64,000 nt of DNA from Cephalopachus bancanus. Its lineage: Eukaryota; Chordata; Mammalia; Primates; Tarsiidae. The stretch's first letter is position 1. Each line of letters begins with the position of its first letter. This document shows, in pieces, positions 1 through 13,000 of this stretch. The position numbers and the translations under genes were made by a program. The stretch is taken from assembly GCA_027257055.1 (NCBI GenBank), contig JAPVLO010000003.1, positions 7,443,501-7,507,500 of the forward strand, in the 5' to 3' direction. The notes beneath the pieces were generated by a model. That model searched no databases, was not told where the DNA came from, and saw only the letters and a program-made list of their open reading frames with translations.

Positions 1-782
1 ACTCTACCATGAGCTCATTAATTGCCCCAGGCTGACACCAAATCTAAGTCTTCTTCCCTAAGCCACAGAAATGCAACCTGCTAGCATGCTTATTAAGTAA
101 GTCATAGGGAGCTAGAACTAGTCTAAAAAAGCCACAGACATTTTCCTGGGGAATGTGTTTGACTACAGCATGTAAGCCATGACTAACTAAAGATGTGATT
201 ATTATTTTGTAGGTGATGGAAGCTTTAAAAGAAAATTTAAGCAAGAAAAAAAAGTAGGTTTGGTGTTTTAGAGAAGAACCACTGTCTCTGTGGTGGCACT
301 AGAGAGAATGAGTTTGGGTAGTAAAAGACACTAAGTAAGCAGTTCAGTTAAAGTAAGACAAAAGTGAGGACCAGACTGCATCAGAAGCATTATGAATAGA
401 AAGAATGGGATGGATTTGAGAATGCCTAGGTGGTACCAGAAGTGAAATCCCACAATAAGTCCCAGGTGCTGGCTCTGCTTATTACTTGCATGTAAGCAAA
501 GGCACACAGCATAGAAAAAATGAGTGATGAGCTAGACAAGTTTTGTTTTGAAATGTTTGTTGAATTTTCTGCCTTGTAGACATTTTGGTCAACAGTGAAT
601 GTAAAAATAGAAAAAATAAATGTCACACAATTTCACTTTTCAGAGAAAATTTCTATTTTTCATGTGGATGCATTTATTTAAAAATCATGACCTATGCATA
701 TAAATATGTTTTAAATTAAATTGTGGTCATGCTACATAGGCTTATAAACTGCTGTTTTCACTTCAATTATATAAATATTATA
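1..782. other. Unclassified AT-rich sequence
   Basis: I recognise no gene, RNA or repeat family here. Short reading frames near 44-244 and 426-626 on the minus strand show no domain and look like chance openings. Confidence 0.5.
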
Positions 783-1500
783 TTAGCTCAGACTGCCATA
801 ACAAAATACTATATATGGATAGGCTTAAACTACAGAAAATTGTTTTCTCACAGTTCTGGAGGCTAGATGTCAAAGATCAGGAATTCAGCCGGGCTCGGTG
901 GCTCAGCTAAACTCGGTGGCTCAGCCTGTAATCCCGCGCCTTTGGGAGGCTGAGGTGAGTGGATTGCCTGAGCCCGTGGGTTCGAGACCCGCCTGGGCAG
1001 CAAGACCTCATCTCTACAATAAATCAAAAAAATCACCCGGGCGTGGTAGCGCACACCTGTAGTTCCAACTACTTGGAAGGCTGAGGCGGAAGGATCGCCG
1101 GAGCCCAGCAGGTCGAGGCTGCGGTGGCCGGGAGCGGCCACTGCACTCCAGTATGGGCGACAGAGTGAGACTCCAACTCAAAAAAAAACAAACAAAAAAA
1201 AGATCAGGAACTCAACACGGTTAGGTTCTGGTGATGGATCTCTTCCTGGTTTGTGGATGGATCCCTTCTCCCTGAAGCCTCATATGAGAGAGAAGGTTGG
1301 GGAGAGGGAGAAGAAGGGGAAAAACAAGTTCTCATGTGTTTCTTCTTATAAAGAGCCAAATCCCATCATGAGAGCTTCATGCTCATGATTTCACCTAATC
1401 TTAATTTTTTCCCAAAGTCCCATTTAAAATACCACCACATTGGTGGTTAGGACTTTAACATATAAGGTTTTGGGGAACACAAACATCCAGTTTATAACAA
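783..1500 (-). mobile_element. MLT1-like (MaLR) solitary LTR, split by an Alu
   Basis: Read on the minus strand, the outer parts (about 1215-1500, then 783-871) follow the familiar MaLR LTR order: a TGTTATAAACTGGATG-type start, a 'TTAAAGTCCTAACC' block, a 'CTTTATAAGAAGAAACAC' block, and an end containing 'CCTCCAGAACTGTGAGAAAA' and a TATGGCAGTCTGAGC terminus. A younger Alu interrupts it at 888-1198 and has duplicated 16 bases of the LTR. Family assignment is by remembered consensus. The subfamily (MLT1 versus MST) is not resolved. Confidence 0.75.
888..1198 (+). mobile_element. Young dimeric Alu with duplicated A-box segment
   Basis: Complete two-monomer Alu on the plus strand, ending in an A-rich tail. 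Target-site duplications AAAGATCAGGAATTCA (872-887) and AAAGATCAGGAACTCA (1199-1214) differ by one base. The 13-mer CTCGGTGGCTCAG occurs twice, at 894-906 and 912-924, so the pol III A box is duplicated with an 18-bp period. The left monomer has the GGGCAGC-type centre of subfamily a and the right monomer has the GTAGTTCCAACTACTT form of subfamily b, so the copy looks mosaic. It is nested in the MLT1-like LTR and therefore younger than it. Confidence 0.95.
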
Positions 1501-3146
1501 ACATTTTAATTAATGGAGAATATTCCAATTTGGGTCATTAATTTTGAAACAAAAAACTTCAGATGACTAGGAGTAGTTGTCTACTATTTTATTCAGACAC
1601 TAAAGAGAGGAATATAAATTACAGGAAATTAAGGACTACCTTTGAGAAACTTACTTCTTACATCATGTCAGCCAAAGATAATGACAAACATCTCTGTAGT
1701 CAAGCAAACTGAATTTAATTAATGTGCTTCAGCAAGGAGAAATAACACAGAACAACTATGCACTGTTTCTAGAGGAAGAATCCAGGAACAGTATTTGGAA
1801 GAATTGAAACAAAGGGGACAGGAGTTAATATTAGATAGTAAGAACAGAAGTAGTAAAGAATGACTCAGATTTGTACTTATTGATTATTTGCAGCTTTAGT
1901 TGCTTTATCTGAGAAACCATGAGTCTTTCTGGAGTTACTCCTAGATCAGCTTGTCTATATCCTGTGACTTGGCACATTTAATTACTTATTAGAGTTTATT
2001 TTTATACATACATACTAAATATATATACACCAGTTTGAGAACATGTTTCCATACATGCAGTGTACATAACTATGTTATTAATTGGTTGCAAATTTTAAAT
2101 GTACAAATAAGCCTAACACTTTAAAGTCTTAAATAAAACAAGTACACCCAGTACTTATGAATCATATACTCCAAGAGAGGAAAAAGAAAAGCAGTGACAA
2201 AACAACCTGACATATTTATTTAGAACTTATGCTATTGTGAGACTACACATATTGAAAATTTTCCAAAAAGGGAAACATTTCAATCCCTTTAATAAGAGAA
2301 TCTCGTCAGTTACAAATGAAGAAACAGGAGTAAAGAAAAGAAGAAATGCTGAAATAAAGCACTACCAGAAGAAATCATTTCATTCCATAGATGTACCATC
2401 CAATTTATAAGAAACCTTACCATACAAGGAGGGTAATAACTGGTATTAAATTAGCTTTCTTGATTTGAAAAGAAACAGAACTATTTTACACTCAAATTTT
2501 ATACAGATCTGGAAAAACAAGAAAATATATATTGTATCATCCTTCTAATTCAGTTTCTATCTCCTAGATTTTGTTGAATACACTGAAACAATTTATTTTT
2601 ATTTGAAAAACAAAAAATACTAAGTATAATAGAAAAGACTTGAAGTCTTCCAGACTCAAAAATTCACCAGATAAGTTTTGATTCAATTACTTACTTTAAA
2701 AAACAGAATTATTGAACTTCTGTTTTTATCCATAAAGAATTAACTACAATGATAATTAACATACAACAATAACAATAGGAAAAACGGAAACATATATAAA
2801 GTAACATTTTTCCCCCCAAATATTGGAATTATGAATGGCTGATAGAAGAGGAACAGATGAGGTGGGTATAATGATCACCTCTAGATTACTGACTGGAAAA
2901 AATTTCCAGGCAGTAGAGAAAGAAAGGAGACTCCAAAGAGAACATGTAATATTAATTTGATGATGTTGCAGTCTGGGAGGGCTATGCTGCCAGCCTGAGA
3001 CCCATGTGACATGGAAGGACATAATGGCATCTGGAGAAGAGAACACAGGGGCGCCCAACAGCTCAGGGATGCCACTAACTGCAGAGCCCCAAGGAGTGTT
3101 ATAATTCTTTTCAATTTGGCAGCGGGTAAGTCGGGCCCTCAAGGAC
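1501..3146. other. Unclassified AT-rich sequence
   Basis: No gene or repeat family recognised. A minus-strand reading frame at 2756-3199 (147 codons) runs from the end of the neighbouring LTR into this segment but shows no domain. The last 250 bases are less AT-rich and could be old 5' sequence of the L1M downstream, but I cannot show this. Confidence 0.4.
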
Positions 3147-3599
3147 TGTTCTGTTGCAGCTCTTGCTCGATAAATCCGGAGTTCTTGTCTCACGACCAAG
3201 AAGATTAAGGAACGTGGACACCGGATAATAGGTGAGATGAAATTTTTTAAACAATAGGAAAGCTCTAGTAAGTGAGAGGGGATCCAATATGGATTGCCTG
3301 CTGTGGGACAGAGTTTGAGGTTTTTTTATGGGCTTGGAATGGGGAAATGTGTGCCGGTTGGTTGGCAGACAGGATAAAAGAAAATATCAAATCTGCAAAG
3401 GATATGATTGTGTAAGGACTGTACAGAGACCAATCAGGAGGTAGATTTTAGAATGACCTATCAGGAGGGAGTGCAAGTAGGGCACATAGAGGGGAGCATG
3501 AAAGAGGAGATTTCCAAGAAAAAAAAAAGGGTATTTCCCTTATGACTCGTGAAGGAGTGTCCATTTTTTCTTATCAGGAATTTGCAGATTGTTCTTTCA
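3147..3599 (-). mobile_element. Solitary ERV1-type LTR (probable)
   Basis: On the minus strand the segment reads as an LTR. It begins TGAAAGAACA, contains a CCCATAAAAAAACC TATA-like box near 3325-3340, then a CTTTCCTATTGTTT stretch, then a CTTGGTCGTGAGACAAGAAC block near 3180-3205 typical of the R/U5 part of class I retrovirus LTRs, and ends CAACAGAACA. Flanking 4-mers GGAC (3143-3146) and GGCC (3600-3603) could be a decayed 4-bp target duplication. No internal retroviral gene is seen beside it. Ends are approximate and the family name is unknown to me. Confidence 0.55.
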
Positions 3600-6500
3600 G
3601 GCCTCTGTGTTTGTGGAGGTTTCACTGAAGACCCAGCTATCTGCCTTATCAGTTTCTTTCTTGTCTCTCAATAAGATTGAGACAAAAGTTCAAGGAGGTG
3701 AAAGAAGTGAGAATTTGTGGGCAGAATTGAGTACCGGAGAAGAGGGAGCTTTTGTGACATGCAGAGTGATCTCCTTAAGTTTTTGGAAGACTGCTGACTG
3801 TATTCACCAGAACTGAAATTCCATGAGGTCAGAGAGATAATTGACAGAAAACGCAGGCTGAAATATTCCCTGAGCTCACACAAAACAGAATCTGTGTCCT
3901 CACCAGCTAGAACAGAGACCATTTGCAAGTCCTTAGAAGGGTCACAACTAAGCAATGGGGCTAAATTAGTAAGAGAAGAAAGACCTCTCTGAATATACTA
4001 TAACAGCTTTCATAGGGGCACACTAATATACAAGTAACTTATCAATATGCCAAAAAAAAAAGTCCAACACATTGAAAAAAATACAACATCCAGCTTGCAA
4101 CAATGTAAAATTCAATCTTTAAACCAATGAAAAATTACCAGGCATGCAAAGAAGCAGAAAAAGTAAGACTACAAAAATAAAAAGCAGACAAGAACTTTAA
4201 AAATTATTTGAAATATTTATTTTGAATATGTACATTGTATTTTATATTTATGTCATAAATATGCACAATAATACAAAGCAAGCTATGAACAAAATGGAAA
4301 GATAGCAGCAATGATGCTTCTACAGATGAAAAATATAATATCAGAAATAAAAAAATATATTGAGTAAAAATAACAGAAGATGAGACACTGTAGATAAAAA
4401 TCTTAGAGATTTTGAAGACATAGAAATAAAATCTAACTAAAATGACACATAAATAAAAAAGATACATGAGCATAGCCTCAGTAGCCTGTGGGGAAACACA
4501 TACATATCTAGTGATCAACTGTGTCTATAATTTGAGTACAGAAAGAAGTAGAATTAAGACAAGTAAAATAAACAACAAAAAATGACTAAAAGTACTCCAA
4601 TTTAAAGTGTATTGATGCGTAATAATTGTACCTATGGTATTTTGATATATGCACACAATGTGTGATGGAGAAAATGAAGAGAGTTTGGCTGGTCGGTACA
4701 GAAATACAGATACAGAAGCAATTTTTACAATGAAAACTGTAACCCAGATTTCAAATATACTCAACAAGCCCCATGTGAGATACACAAAACAAGAAAACAC
4801 AAAACAGCAAAGCACTGTAGACACAACATAATCAGATATTGTAAGCAGACAATAATACAGTGAAAGATTATAAAAACAGCCTAAGAAAGACAAAATGTGG
4901 AAAAATTTTAAAGTTTATAGATGACTTGTGAATATGTATACAAGCAAGAAGACAATGACGTGCATTTTTAAAGTGTTAAAAGGAAAAACAGAAACAAAAA
5001 AATGAAAACGAATAACTGCTAACCTTGGATGCTATAGCGAGAAAATATTTCTCTCAAATACTAAGGTAAAATAAAAACTTTAAGAAACACAAATTCTCAG
5101 AGAATGCATTGCTAGCAGGCTTTTATTTGATGCTGAAGGAAGATCTTCAAACTTAAGAAAAAAGGTACCAGATGGAAACTTGGATAATAAAGGAAGTCAG
5201 AAATAGTAAATATGTAAAAAGTATTGACATTCTTTCTTCTCTTTAAACTTCTTCAAAGATAAATAGCTATGCAAATGTAATAACACTGTATTTTGGATTT
5301 TATAACACATATAAAAATAAAATATGCAATACTTGTACTACAAAGGATAGAAAGGGGAAATACAAAATTAGTAATAAGGCTCTTACATTATAAGCAAATT
5401 GTCATGTTATTTGATGATATATTTGTGATAAGTTAAATATGTGTACTATAAACTTAGAATGACTAATATATAAAATCAAAAGTTATCTAATGAGCCATTA
5501 ATGGCAAAATAATAGAATCATATATGCATTCACACACACATATATTTTATATATTTATATATGAAAGAAAAGGGAAAGAAAATAAAAAAATAAAAGACCA
5601 AAATGGTAGATTTGAATAGAACTATATGAATAATTACATTTAAATTGATTGTAATTTAAAAGTGAGATTGTAAAAAAAAAGCAGAAAAATATAAGACACT
5701 CAAACAATATAAAAACAGAAAAAGTATACCATACCAATTTTATATTACTTTTTCTAAAATACAGAAGAACAATATGCAACTTATTTTATGAGATAATAAT
5801 TAACCTACTAATCACAAAAACTGTATATCAGATAAAGTTTCTGAGTACAGATGTTGCCAGTGATAAAGAGTAACATTTTATAATTATGAAAGGATTAATT
5901 CGTCAAGAATCAAGCACATTCTAAGTTTATATTTACCTGCTAGCAGAGATTTAAAATGCATGAGGCTAAAACTGATAGGATGTTACAAAGAAATAGACAA
6001 ATCCACAGTTGTGGCTAGACATTTTAGCAGCCTTTTCTTAGAATTAACAAAGAGTAGACAATAAGTCAATATAGACATAGAAGACTTGAATAACACTATT
6101 GAACAAACTGGCCCATTTGACATCTATAGAACTCGTCAACAGCAACAGAATATACATTCTTTTCATGTGTGCCATTCATGAAGACAGACACTATTTTGGT
6201 CCATAAGACTAGTGTCAAGAAGTTTAAAATAACTGAAATTATACAAAGTATATTTTCTGGCCAAATGTAATTAAGTGAGAAAATTATAACAGATATCTGG
6301 AAAAACCTTACATAATTTAAAATTTAAAAACATCCTTCTAAGTGACATCTGAGTCAAAGTAGAAATCAAAAGAAAATGTATAATTATTTTAATTTAATTA
6401 AAATGAAAATAAAGGATATTAAAATATGTGAACAGAAACTAAAACAGTACATAAAGGAACACTTATAATGTTGAATGCATTTACGAAAACAAGAAAAGTC

Positions 6501-7463
6501 CCAAATCACTGAGAATCTTGAGAGAGAAAGCAAGTAGAATGAAGATAATAATAAAAACGTGAGCAGAAATTATTGAAATAGAAAGCAAAATAATAGAAAA
6601 AACTATTGATGCTGCATATTGGTTTTGTAATGGTCACTAAACTGACAAACATTTAAACAGGCTGATGTAGGAACAAGTTACCAATTAGTTATAAAAAAAA
6701 AAAATTGGGGCTTCACTACATATATGTGACATTAGGCAGAATAAGAAAATGTTATTTAAAGTTTTAGATCAATATGCTATACAACTTGGATGAAATAGAC
6801 AAATTATTTGAAAGACACAAAATACCAAGACTTTCTCATGAAGAAGTAATCTGAAAAGTCACCTCATGACTAAGCAGGGTTTACCCAAGGATTACAAGAT
6901 TGCTTTAACATTAGAAAATCAAGCATTACAATTCATTATATGAAGAAAGCAGAAGGAAAGACTTCGTGATTATTTTATTCAGTACATATCAAGTTTTGAA
7001 AATATCCAATACCAATTTAATATAAAAGTCTTTAGCAAACTAGGATTAAAAGAAAATTTTCTCTACCCGATAATGGTCCTTTATGAACAACATAACAGCT
7101 AACATCAAAACTAACATGGTGAAAAATTAAACACTTTTCCCCAAAGATTTAGACAAGGTATATATATCTTCTCTATTCTCATCTACATTGCATTGTATCA
7201 TAGATTCTACCAGTGTAATGAGCAATAAATATAAATAATATAAATATATATCAGAAAAGAAGTAAACATATAAGAGATGACATGATCATCTATATACAAA
7301 TTCTATAGAATTTCCAAAAACATTAGAATTAAGTGCATTTAGCAAAATCACAGAACACAAAGTTAATGCACAAAAATAAAATGTTTGTTTATATATTAGT
7401 ACCAACCAATTAAAAATTGAAGTTTTATAAGAACTTATTCAATACAATTTTAAAAAGTGAAAA

Positions 7464-7504
7464 ATTCTGGGTGATGGAGTGAGACTCCAACTAAAAAAAA
7501 AAAC
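7464..7504 (+). mobile_element. Extreme 5'-truncated Alu tail
   Basis: Only the last ~28 bases of an Alu (CTGGGTGATGGAGTGAGACTCC-like, ending CCAACT) plus an 11-base A run are present inside the L1M ORF2 region. The CCAACT ending ties it to the same young family as the full copies. Either a severely truncated insertion or the residue of a deletion. Confidence 0.75.
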
Positions 7505-7629
7505 AACAATAAATGTGTCTGATTACATGCAAGAAATTGCCACTGAAAATTATAAAACATGAGAAAAATTAGACATAAAAACTGAAGACATATATAAAAA
7601 AATTAAAGATAAAAATATGCACGATTCTC

Positions 7630-7920
7630 TCTCTTTTTTTGATTTGGAGTCTCACTCCGTTGCCCAGACTGGAGTGCAGTGGCACACTCCCGGCCACTGC
7701 AGCCTTGTCCTGCTGGGCTCTAGCCATCCTTCTGCCTCAGCCTTCCAAGTAGCTGGAACTACAGGTGCACACTACCACGTCCAGCTAAATTTTGATTTAT
7801 TGTAGAGACGAGGTCTCACCAAGTTGCCCAGGCAGGTCTCAGACCTGTGGGTTCAGGCAATCCACTCGCCTCGGCCTCCCAAAGTGCTAGGATTACAGGC
7901 TGAGCCACTGAGCCTGGCTT
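7630..7920 (-). mobile_element. Dimeric Alu, subfamily b
   Basis: Complete Alu in minus orientation inside old L1M ORF2 sequence. Candidate target duplications CACGATTCTC (7620-7629) and CACAATTTTC (7921-7930) match at 8 of 10 positions. It carries the GGCAACTTGG linker and the GTAGTTCCAGCTACTTGG right arm of subfamily b. The B-box region has decayed (CAGGTCTGAGACCT), so this is one of the more diverged copies. Confidence 0.92.
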
Positions 7921-9164
7921 CACAATTTTCATGAATCAAAAATTGTTAAGATGTCATTTTTTTTCTCAAATTGATCTATAGTTTAGTGTAAAACACTGGC
8001 ATATTTTTGTAGATGCTGACAATATGATTTCAAGATTTATGTGGGTTTGGAAGGGGGAAGATGGCAGCTGAACCAGTTGTACTATGCGAGTCCCCGTGTG
8101 AGTGAGCGGGTATATGGAAAATTTTGTGTATGTGCTGGTGAGTGGGCATGTGAGTGACTGACTGAGTGAAGGTTAAGGAGCTAGTGGCCAGGACTCTCTT
8201 GGTGCAGTGGCTGGTACCACAGTGGCTAGGCTTGGACCCAAGTGATTCCTAGGATGCAGAAGCCGAATGCTATTTTCTATTTCTTTCTTTTTTTTAATCA
8301 ACAAACTCTCCTAGGAAGAAAATGCTGGGAGAGACTGTCTAAGTGGGGCTTCTGAGAGGGTGGCCAGGCTCCTGGTGCAACAGCTGGTGCTGCAGCTTCT
8401 CTACTTCGTCCCAGGCTCTCCCCAGGTCAAATAAGCTGAGTGCCATTGTTTTTATTTAAATGGACAGAAGTTTTCCTTTGAAAAAGCGGTGGGGAGAAAC
8501 TATCTTCCCAGGCTTTTCCTCACCATTGAAGCAGGAGAGAGATTGACAGCTCCTGGCTTTGCATCACCACTTCACACCTGCAGGGTGCTGGCAGGGGCTG
8601 CAGAGGGATTACAGTGGCTGCAGAGAGAGTACAGAGGCAAGTTCCCATGGAAGAGGACAAGAGAGGTGACTCACCACCATCTTGAAGGCGGAGCAGGCAA
8701 GTGCTCCGACTTGCTCACCATGGAGTAACAGACCATATCTCTGTGACTGGTGGATCAACTTCTTAGGGATTGATCATGGTCCAGAGGTAATACCCTGAAA
8801 GCTCAAACTTCAGAGGGACCTGATGAGTGCTGAGTTCCAGGCATCACACACCCTACCCTGATCCAGCCATGGGACAAAGGGTGTGACCAGAAAAGGACAA
8901 GGAAGAACTCCACAGAAATCAGTGATAAGTCTGGTGCTGAACAAACCCTCTCCTCCCCAGTAATCCTCTGAATGTCAGACCCACACAGCTGGACCACGAC
9001 TGTGAGGGTGGAGCCTGGATTGCAATAGGAGAATTCCATTCCAGGATAGGCCTGGCTGGGGCACCCCTGATGAGAGTACATACCTGGGGAAAAGACAGAA
9101 AGTGAAAGAGGTGACTCTGCTGGAGAGACCTAATTAGAGGAACGATTGCAGAGCCTGCAACAAG

Positions 9165-9755
9165 AGGGCAGGTTTTTTTTTTTAATTTTTAATTATTTTT
9201 TAATTTATAAACATTTTGTGACTGTTTGTTAGTCCACCTATTTTAAAAATATTTTTCCTTTGTGCATGAATGTGTATGTGAAGGTTTGATCTGCATTTCC
9301 TCCCCCCCAATTTTTTTTCTTTTCTTTTTCTGTTTCTTATTTTTCATTTTCTGTTTATATGTGTGTGCAAATGACTAAGTATTCAACTTTTGATTTTATT
9401 GTTGCTGGGTTTTGCTCATTTGTTCTTCTGGGACTTTTTTTATATTCATTTTTTATAGTTTAGGGTGTGTGTCAATATATGTGTTAGGGTTTGACATGAA
9501 TCACTTCCCCCCACCCCCGGTCTTTCTGTTTTTCTTCTTTATTCACTTTGTGCTAGGCATGTGTGTGCGTTTAGTTGACTTGGTTTTTGTTGTTGTTGTT
9601 GTTTATTTTGTTTCACTTTGTTATTCTAGTTTCTTTTGGGGGTGTGTGTGTATGTGTTCAATTGTTTTTGCATTGGTTTCTGCTTTGCATCGTCATATAG
9701 AGTGGTGGTGGGGAGTTGGTCTCTGGGAACACATACCACAATAAGTGAACATTTT
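9165..9755 (+). repeat. T/G-rich tract inside the L1 5' region
   Basis: About 590 bases dominated by T and G on the plus strand, with poly-T blocks, GTGTGTG runs, a TTGTTGTTGTTG run near 9588-9602 and two C-rich interruptions (about 9301-9308 and 9507-9519). It lies between the recognisable L1 5' UTR opening and the ORF2 remnant. Open frames through it are low-complexity and not proteins I would believe. Whether it belongs to this L1 family's 5' UTR or was acquired is not decidable from one copy. Confidence 0.6.
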
Positions 9756-10059
9756 AATTCGGAAGTAGTCTCTGATTCCTAGTGCCCCATCCCCTACTTT
9801 ATTCAAATTTCAAAAACTACAAGAGACAGCAAAGGTTCCCATGCACTATCCTATTTCAAAATAGAACACATCGAGAGTCTGGATCAGGGAAGAATAGAGG
9901 ACTGAGCAAACATCAGAAGGGAAAGCCTCTCCCACTGACACTGAATAACAGAATTGAAGAAAAAAAACAAGAAATCTTTCACAAATGAGGAAAAACTAAA
10001 GGAAGGCCTCAGGCAATTTCAAATGTACCAAAAGCAAAACTCCTGAAATACCAGACATT

Positions 10060-13000
10060 AATCAGACCATAAATCAAGCATAAACAAATTCCATAAGGTT
10101 GAAATCTTGCCATACACATTCTTAGATCACAGTGGAATAAAAATAAATATCAACACCAACAACATTTCCCCAAAGTCCACAAGGACATGGACACTAAAGA
10201 GCATGATGCTGAACAACTACTGAAATCAAAGCAGAAGTTAAAAGGTTGCTGGAAACGAATGAAAATGAAGGAACATCTTATCAAAAACTCTGGATGACAT
10301 GAAAGCAGTTAAAAGACGGGAATTTATATCTCTATGAGCACGCATCAAGAAAATGAAAAGATCACAAGTGAAGAGCCTAACAGATCACTTAAAGGAGCTG
10401 GAAAGAGAAGACCACCAAAACCCCAACATTAGCAGAAGAATCCAAATCACCAAAATAAGAACTCAAATATGGGACACAGAAGACAAAAATATCATGGAAA
10501 ACATCAACAAAACAAAAAGCTGGTTTTTGAAACAATAAACAAGATTGATAGACCTCTAGCCAGAATGACCAAGAAAAAGAGAGAAAAAACCCAAATAAAC
10601 ACAATCAGAAGTAAAAAAGATCAAATCACAACTGGTGCTGAAGAAATACAAAAGATTATCTGAGACTGCTATGCACACCTGCATGGAAACAAACTTCATA
10701 ATCTAAATGAAATGGAGGACTTCCTGATACCACATAACTTCCCCAGGTTGAAAAAAAGAAGACATTGAGACAATAAATTGAATAATAACAACCCAGAAAA
10801 TTGACTCTGTCATAAGAAAGCTACCTGTCAAAAAAAGCCCTGAATCGGATGGCTTTCCAGCAGAATTCTACAAAACATACAAGGAGGAGCTGATACCAAT
10901 CCTACTGAAAGTATTCCAGGCAATTGAGAAAGATGGAATTCTCCCCAAATCATTTTATGAAGCTAACATCACACTGATGCCTAAATCGGGTAAAGATCCA
11001 ACAAAAAAAGAGAACTACAGGCCAATGTCCCTTATGAACATAGATGCAAAAATCCTCAATAAGATCCTAGCAAACCAGATCCAAAAACACATTTCAAAAA
11101 TCATCTACCATGACCAAGTAGGCTTCATCCCCAGGATGCAGGACTGGTTCAACATTTGCAAGACCATAAATGTAATTAAATACACCAACAGATGTAAAAA
11201 CAAGTACCACGATAATTATATCATTAGATGCAGAAAAGGCTTTTGATAAAATCCAGCTTCCCTTGATAAAAATCCTCAAGCACCTGGGTACAGAAAGAAC
11301 ATGCCTCAAAATAGTAAGTGCCATCTATGATAAACCCACAGCTAACATATTGCTAAATGGACAGAAACTGGAAACATTTCCCCTGAAAACTGGAACAAGA
11401 CAAGGCTGCTCACTCTCACCCTTCTTGTTCAACATCATGTTGAAAGCCCTAGCTTGAGCAATTAGACAAGAGAAGGAAATCAGGGGTATCAAAATAGGAA
11501 AAGAGGAAGTCAAGTTATCCTCTTTGCAGATGATGTGATCCTACACCTTGAAAATCCAAGAGAATCTGTCGAAAACTTGCTTACATTGATAAAGGACCTT
11601 GGCAAAGTATCAGGGTACAAATAAACATGCAAAAGACAATTGCACTCCTATACACCAACCACAAGCAGGCAGAGACCCAAATAAAAATCACAATCCCATT
11701 CACAATAGCCACACAAAAAAATTAAATACCTCGGCATCTTCCTAGCCAGAAAATTGAAAGACCTTTATGATGAGAACTACAAAACACTGCTCAAAGAAAT
11801 CCAAGAAGACACAAACTAATGGAAAAATATTCCATGCTCATTGATAGGAAGAACGAACATTGTAAGATGTCCGTCCTACCGAAGGCAATCTACAGATTCA
11901 ATGCAATACCCATTAAGTTACCAACATCATTCTTCTCAGACCTTGAAATGACAATACAGAAATTCATATGGAAACATAAATGACCAAGAATAGCCAAAAC
12001 AATCCTTAGCAAAAGAATCAAAACAGCTGGTGTCACACTTCCAGACTTCAAACTTTATTATCAATCAAAGCAGCCTGGTATTGGTACAAATACAGACACA
12101 TAGACCAATGGAACAGTATAGAGATTCCGGAAGCAAAGCCTCAATTCCTCAAACAACTCATCTTTGGCAAGCCCCCAACAACAACCACTGGGGAGAGGAG
12201 AACCTATTCAGTAAATGGTACTGGGAAAACTGACTGACCACATGCAGAAGATTGAAACAGGACCCCTACCTATCACCATATACAAAAATTAACTCTAAAT
12301 GCATCAAAGACCTAAATGTGAAACCTCAAACTATGTGAATCTTAGAAAATGCAGGAGACACCCTTATGGAAATTGGAACTGGCAACCAATTCCTATTCAG
12401 AACCCTAAAGGCCAATACCTTAAGATATAAGGTAGATAAGTGGGATGTCATTAAACTAACAAGATTCTGCAAAGCAAAAGAAACCATCAAGAGAGCAGGG
12501 AGACAACCCACAGAATGGGAAAAAATATTCGCCAACTGTATATCTGACAAAGGCCTAACTTCTAGGATCTATAAAGAACTCAAACGCGTCAAAAGGAAAA
12601 AAGCAAACAGCCCCATCAAAAAATGGGCAAAAGACATGACTATACACTTCTCAAAATAAGATATACGGGCAGCCAACAGACACATGAAAAAGTGTTCAGC
12701 CTCACTCATCATCAGAGAAATGCAAATCAAAACCACATTGAGATACCACCTATCACCAGTAAGAATGGCCATCATTAATAAAACAAACAACAGCAGATGC
12801 TGACAAGAATGCAGAGAAAAAGGTACACTTCTACACTGCTGGTGGGAATGCAAACTAGTGCAACCTCTCTGGAAGACAGTGTGGCGATTTCTGAAAGTAC
12901 TTGAAATGGACCTTTCATATGACCCAACAAGTCCCCTATTGGGAATATAATTGGAGGAATTCAAATCATTCTTCAAAAAATATACATGCACACATATGTT

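Noticed and set aside
863..1141. Alu-spanning open frames, for example minus strand here and at 49101-49394, 49916-50194 and 62240-62512
   Set aside because: They share the SPRLECSG- and RRVSNPRAQAIHS-type peptides produced by antisense Alu. They are repeat artefacts, although Alu exonisation cannot be ruled out without RNA data.
3049..3060. GGGCGCCCAACA, resembling a lysine-tRNA primer binding site
   Set aside because: It is on the plus strand while the neighbouring LTR reads on the minus strand, no LTR end precedes it, and the match is short.
2756..3199. 147-codon minus-strand open frame
   Set aside because: It begins inside the LTR-like segment, has no recognisable domain and runs into low-complexity hydrophobic residues. 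No splice or promoter context supports it.
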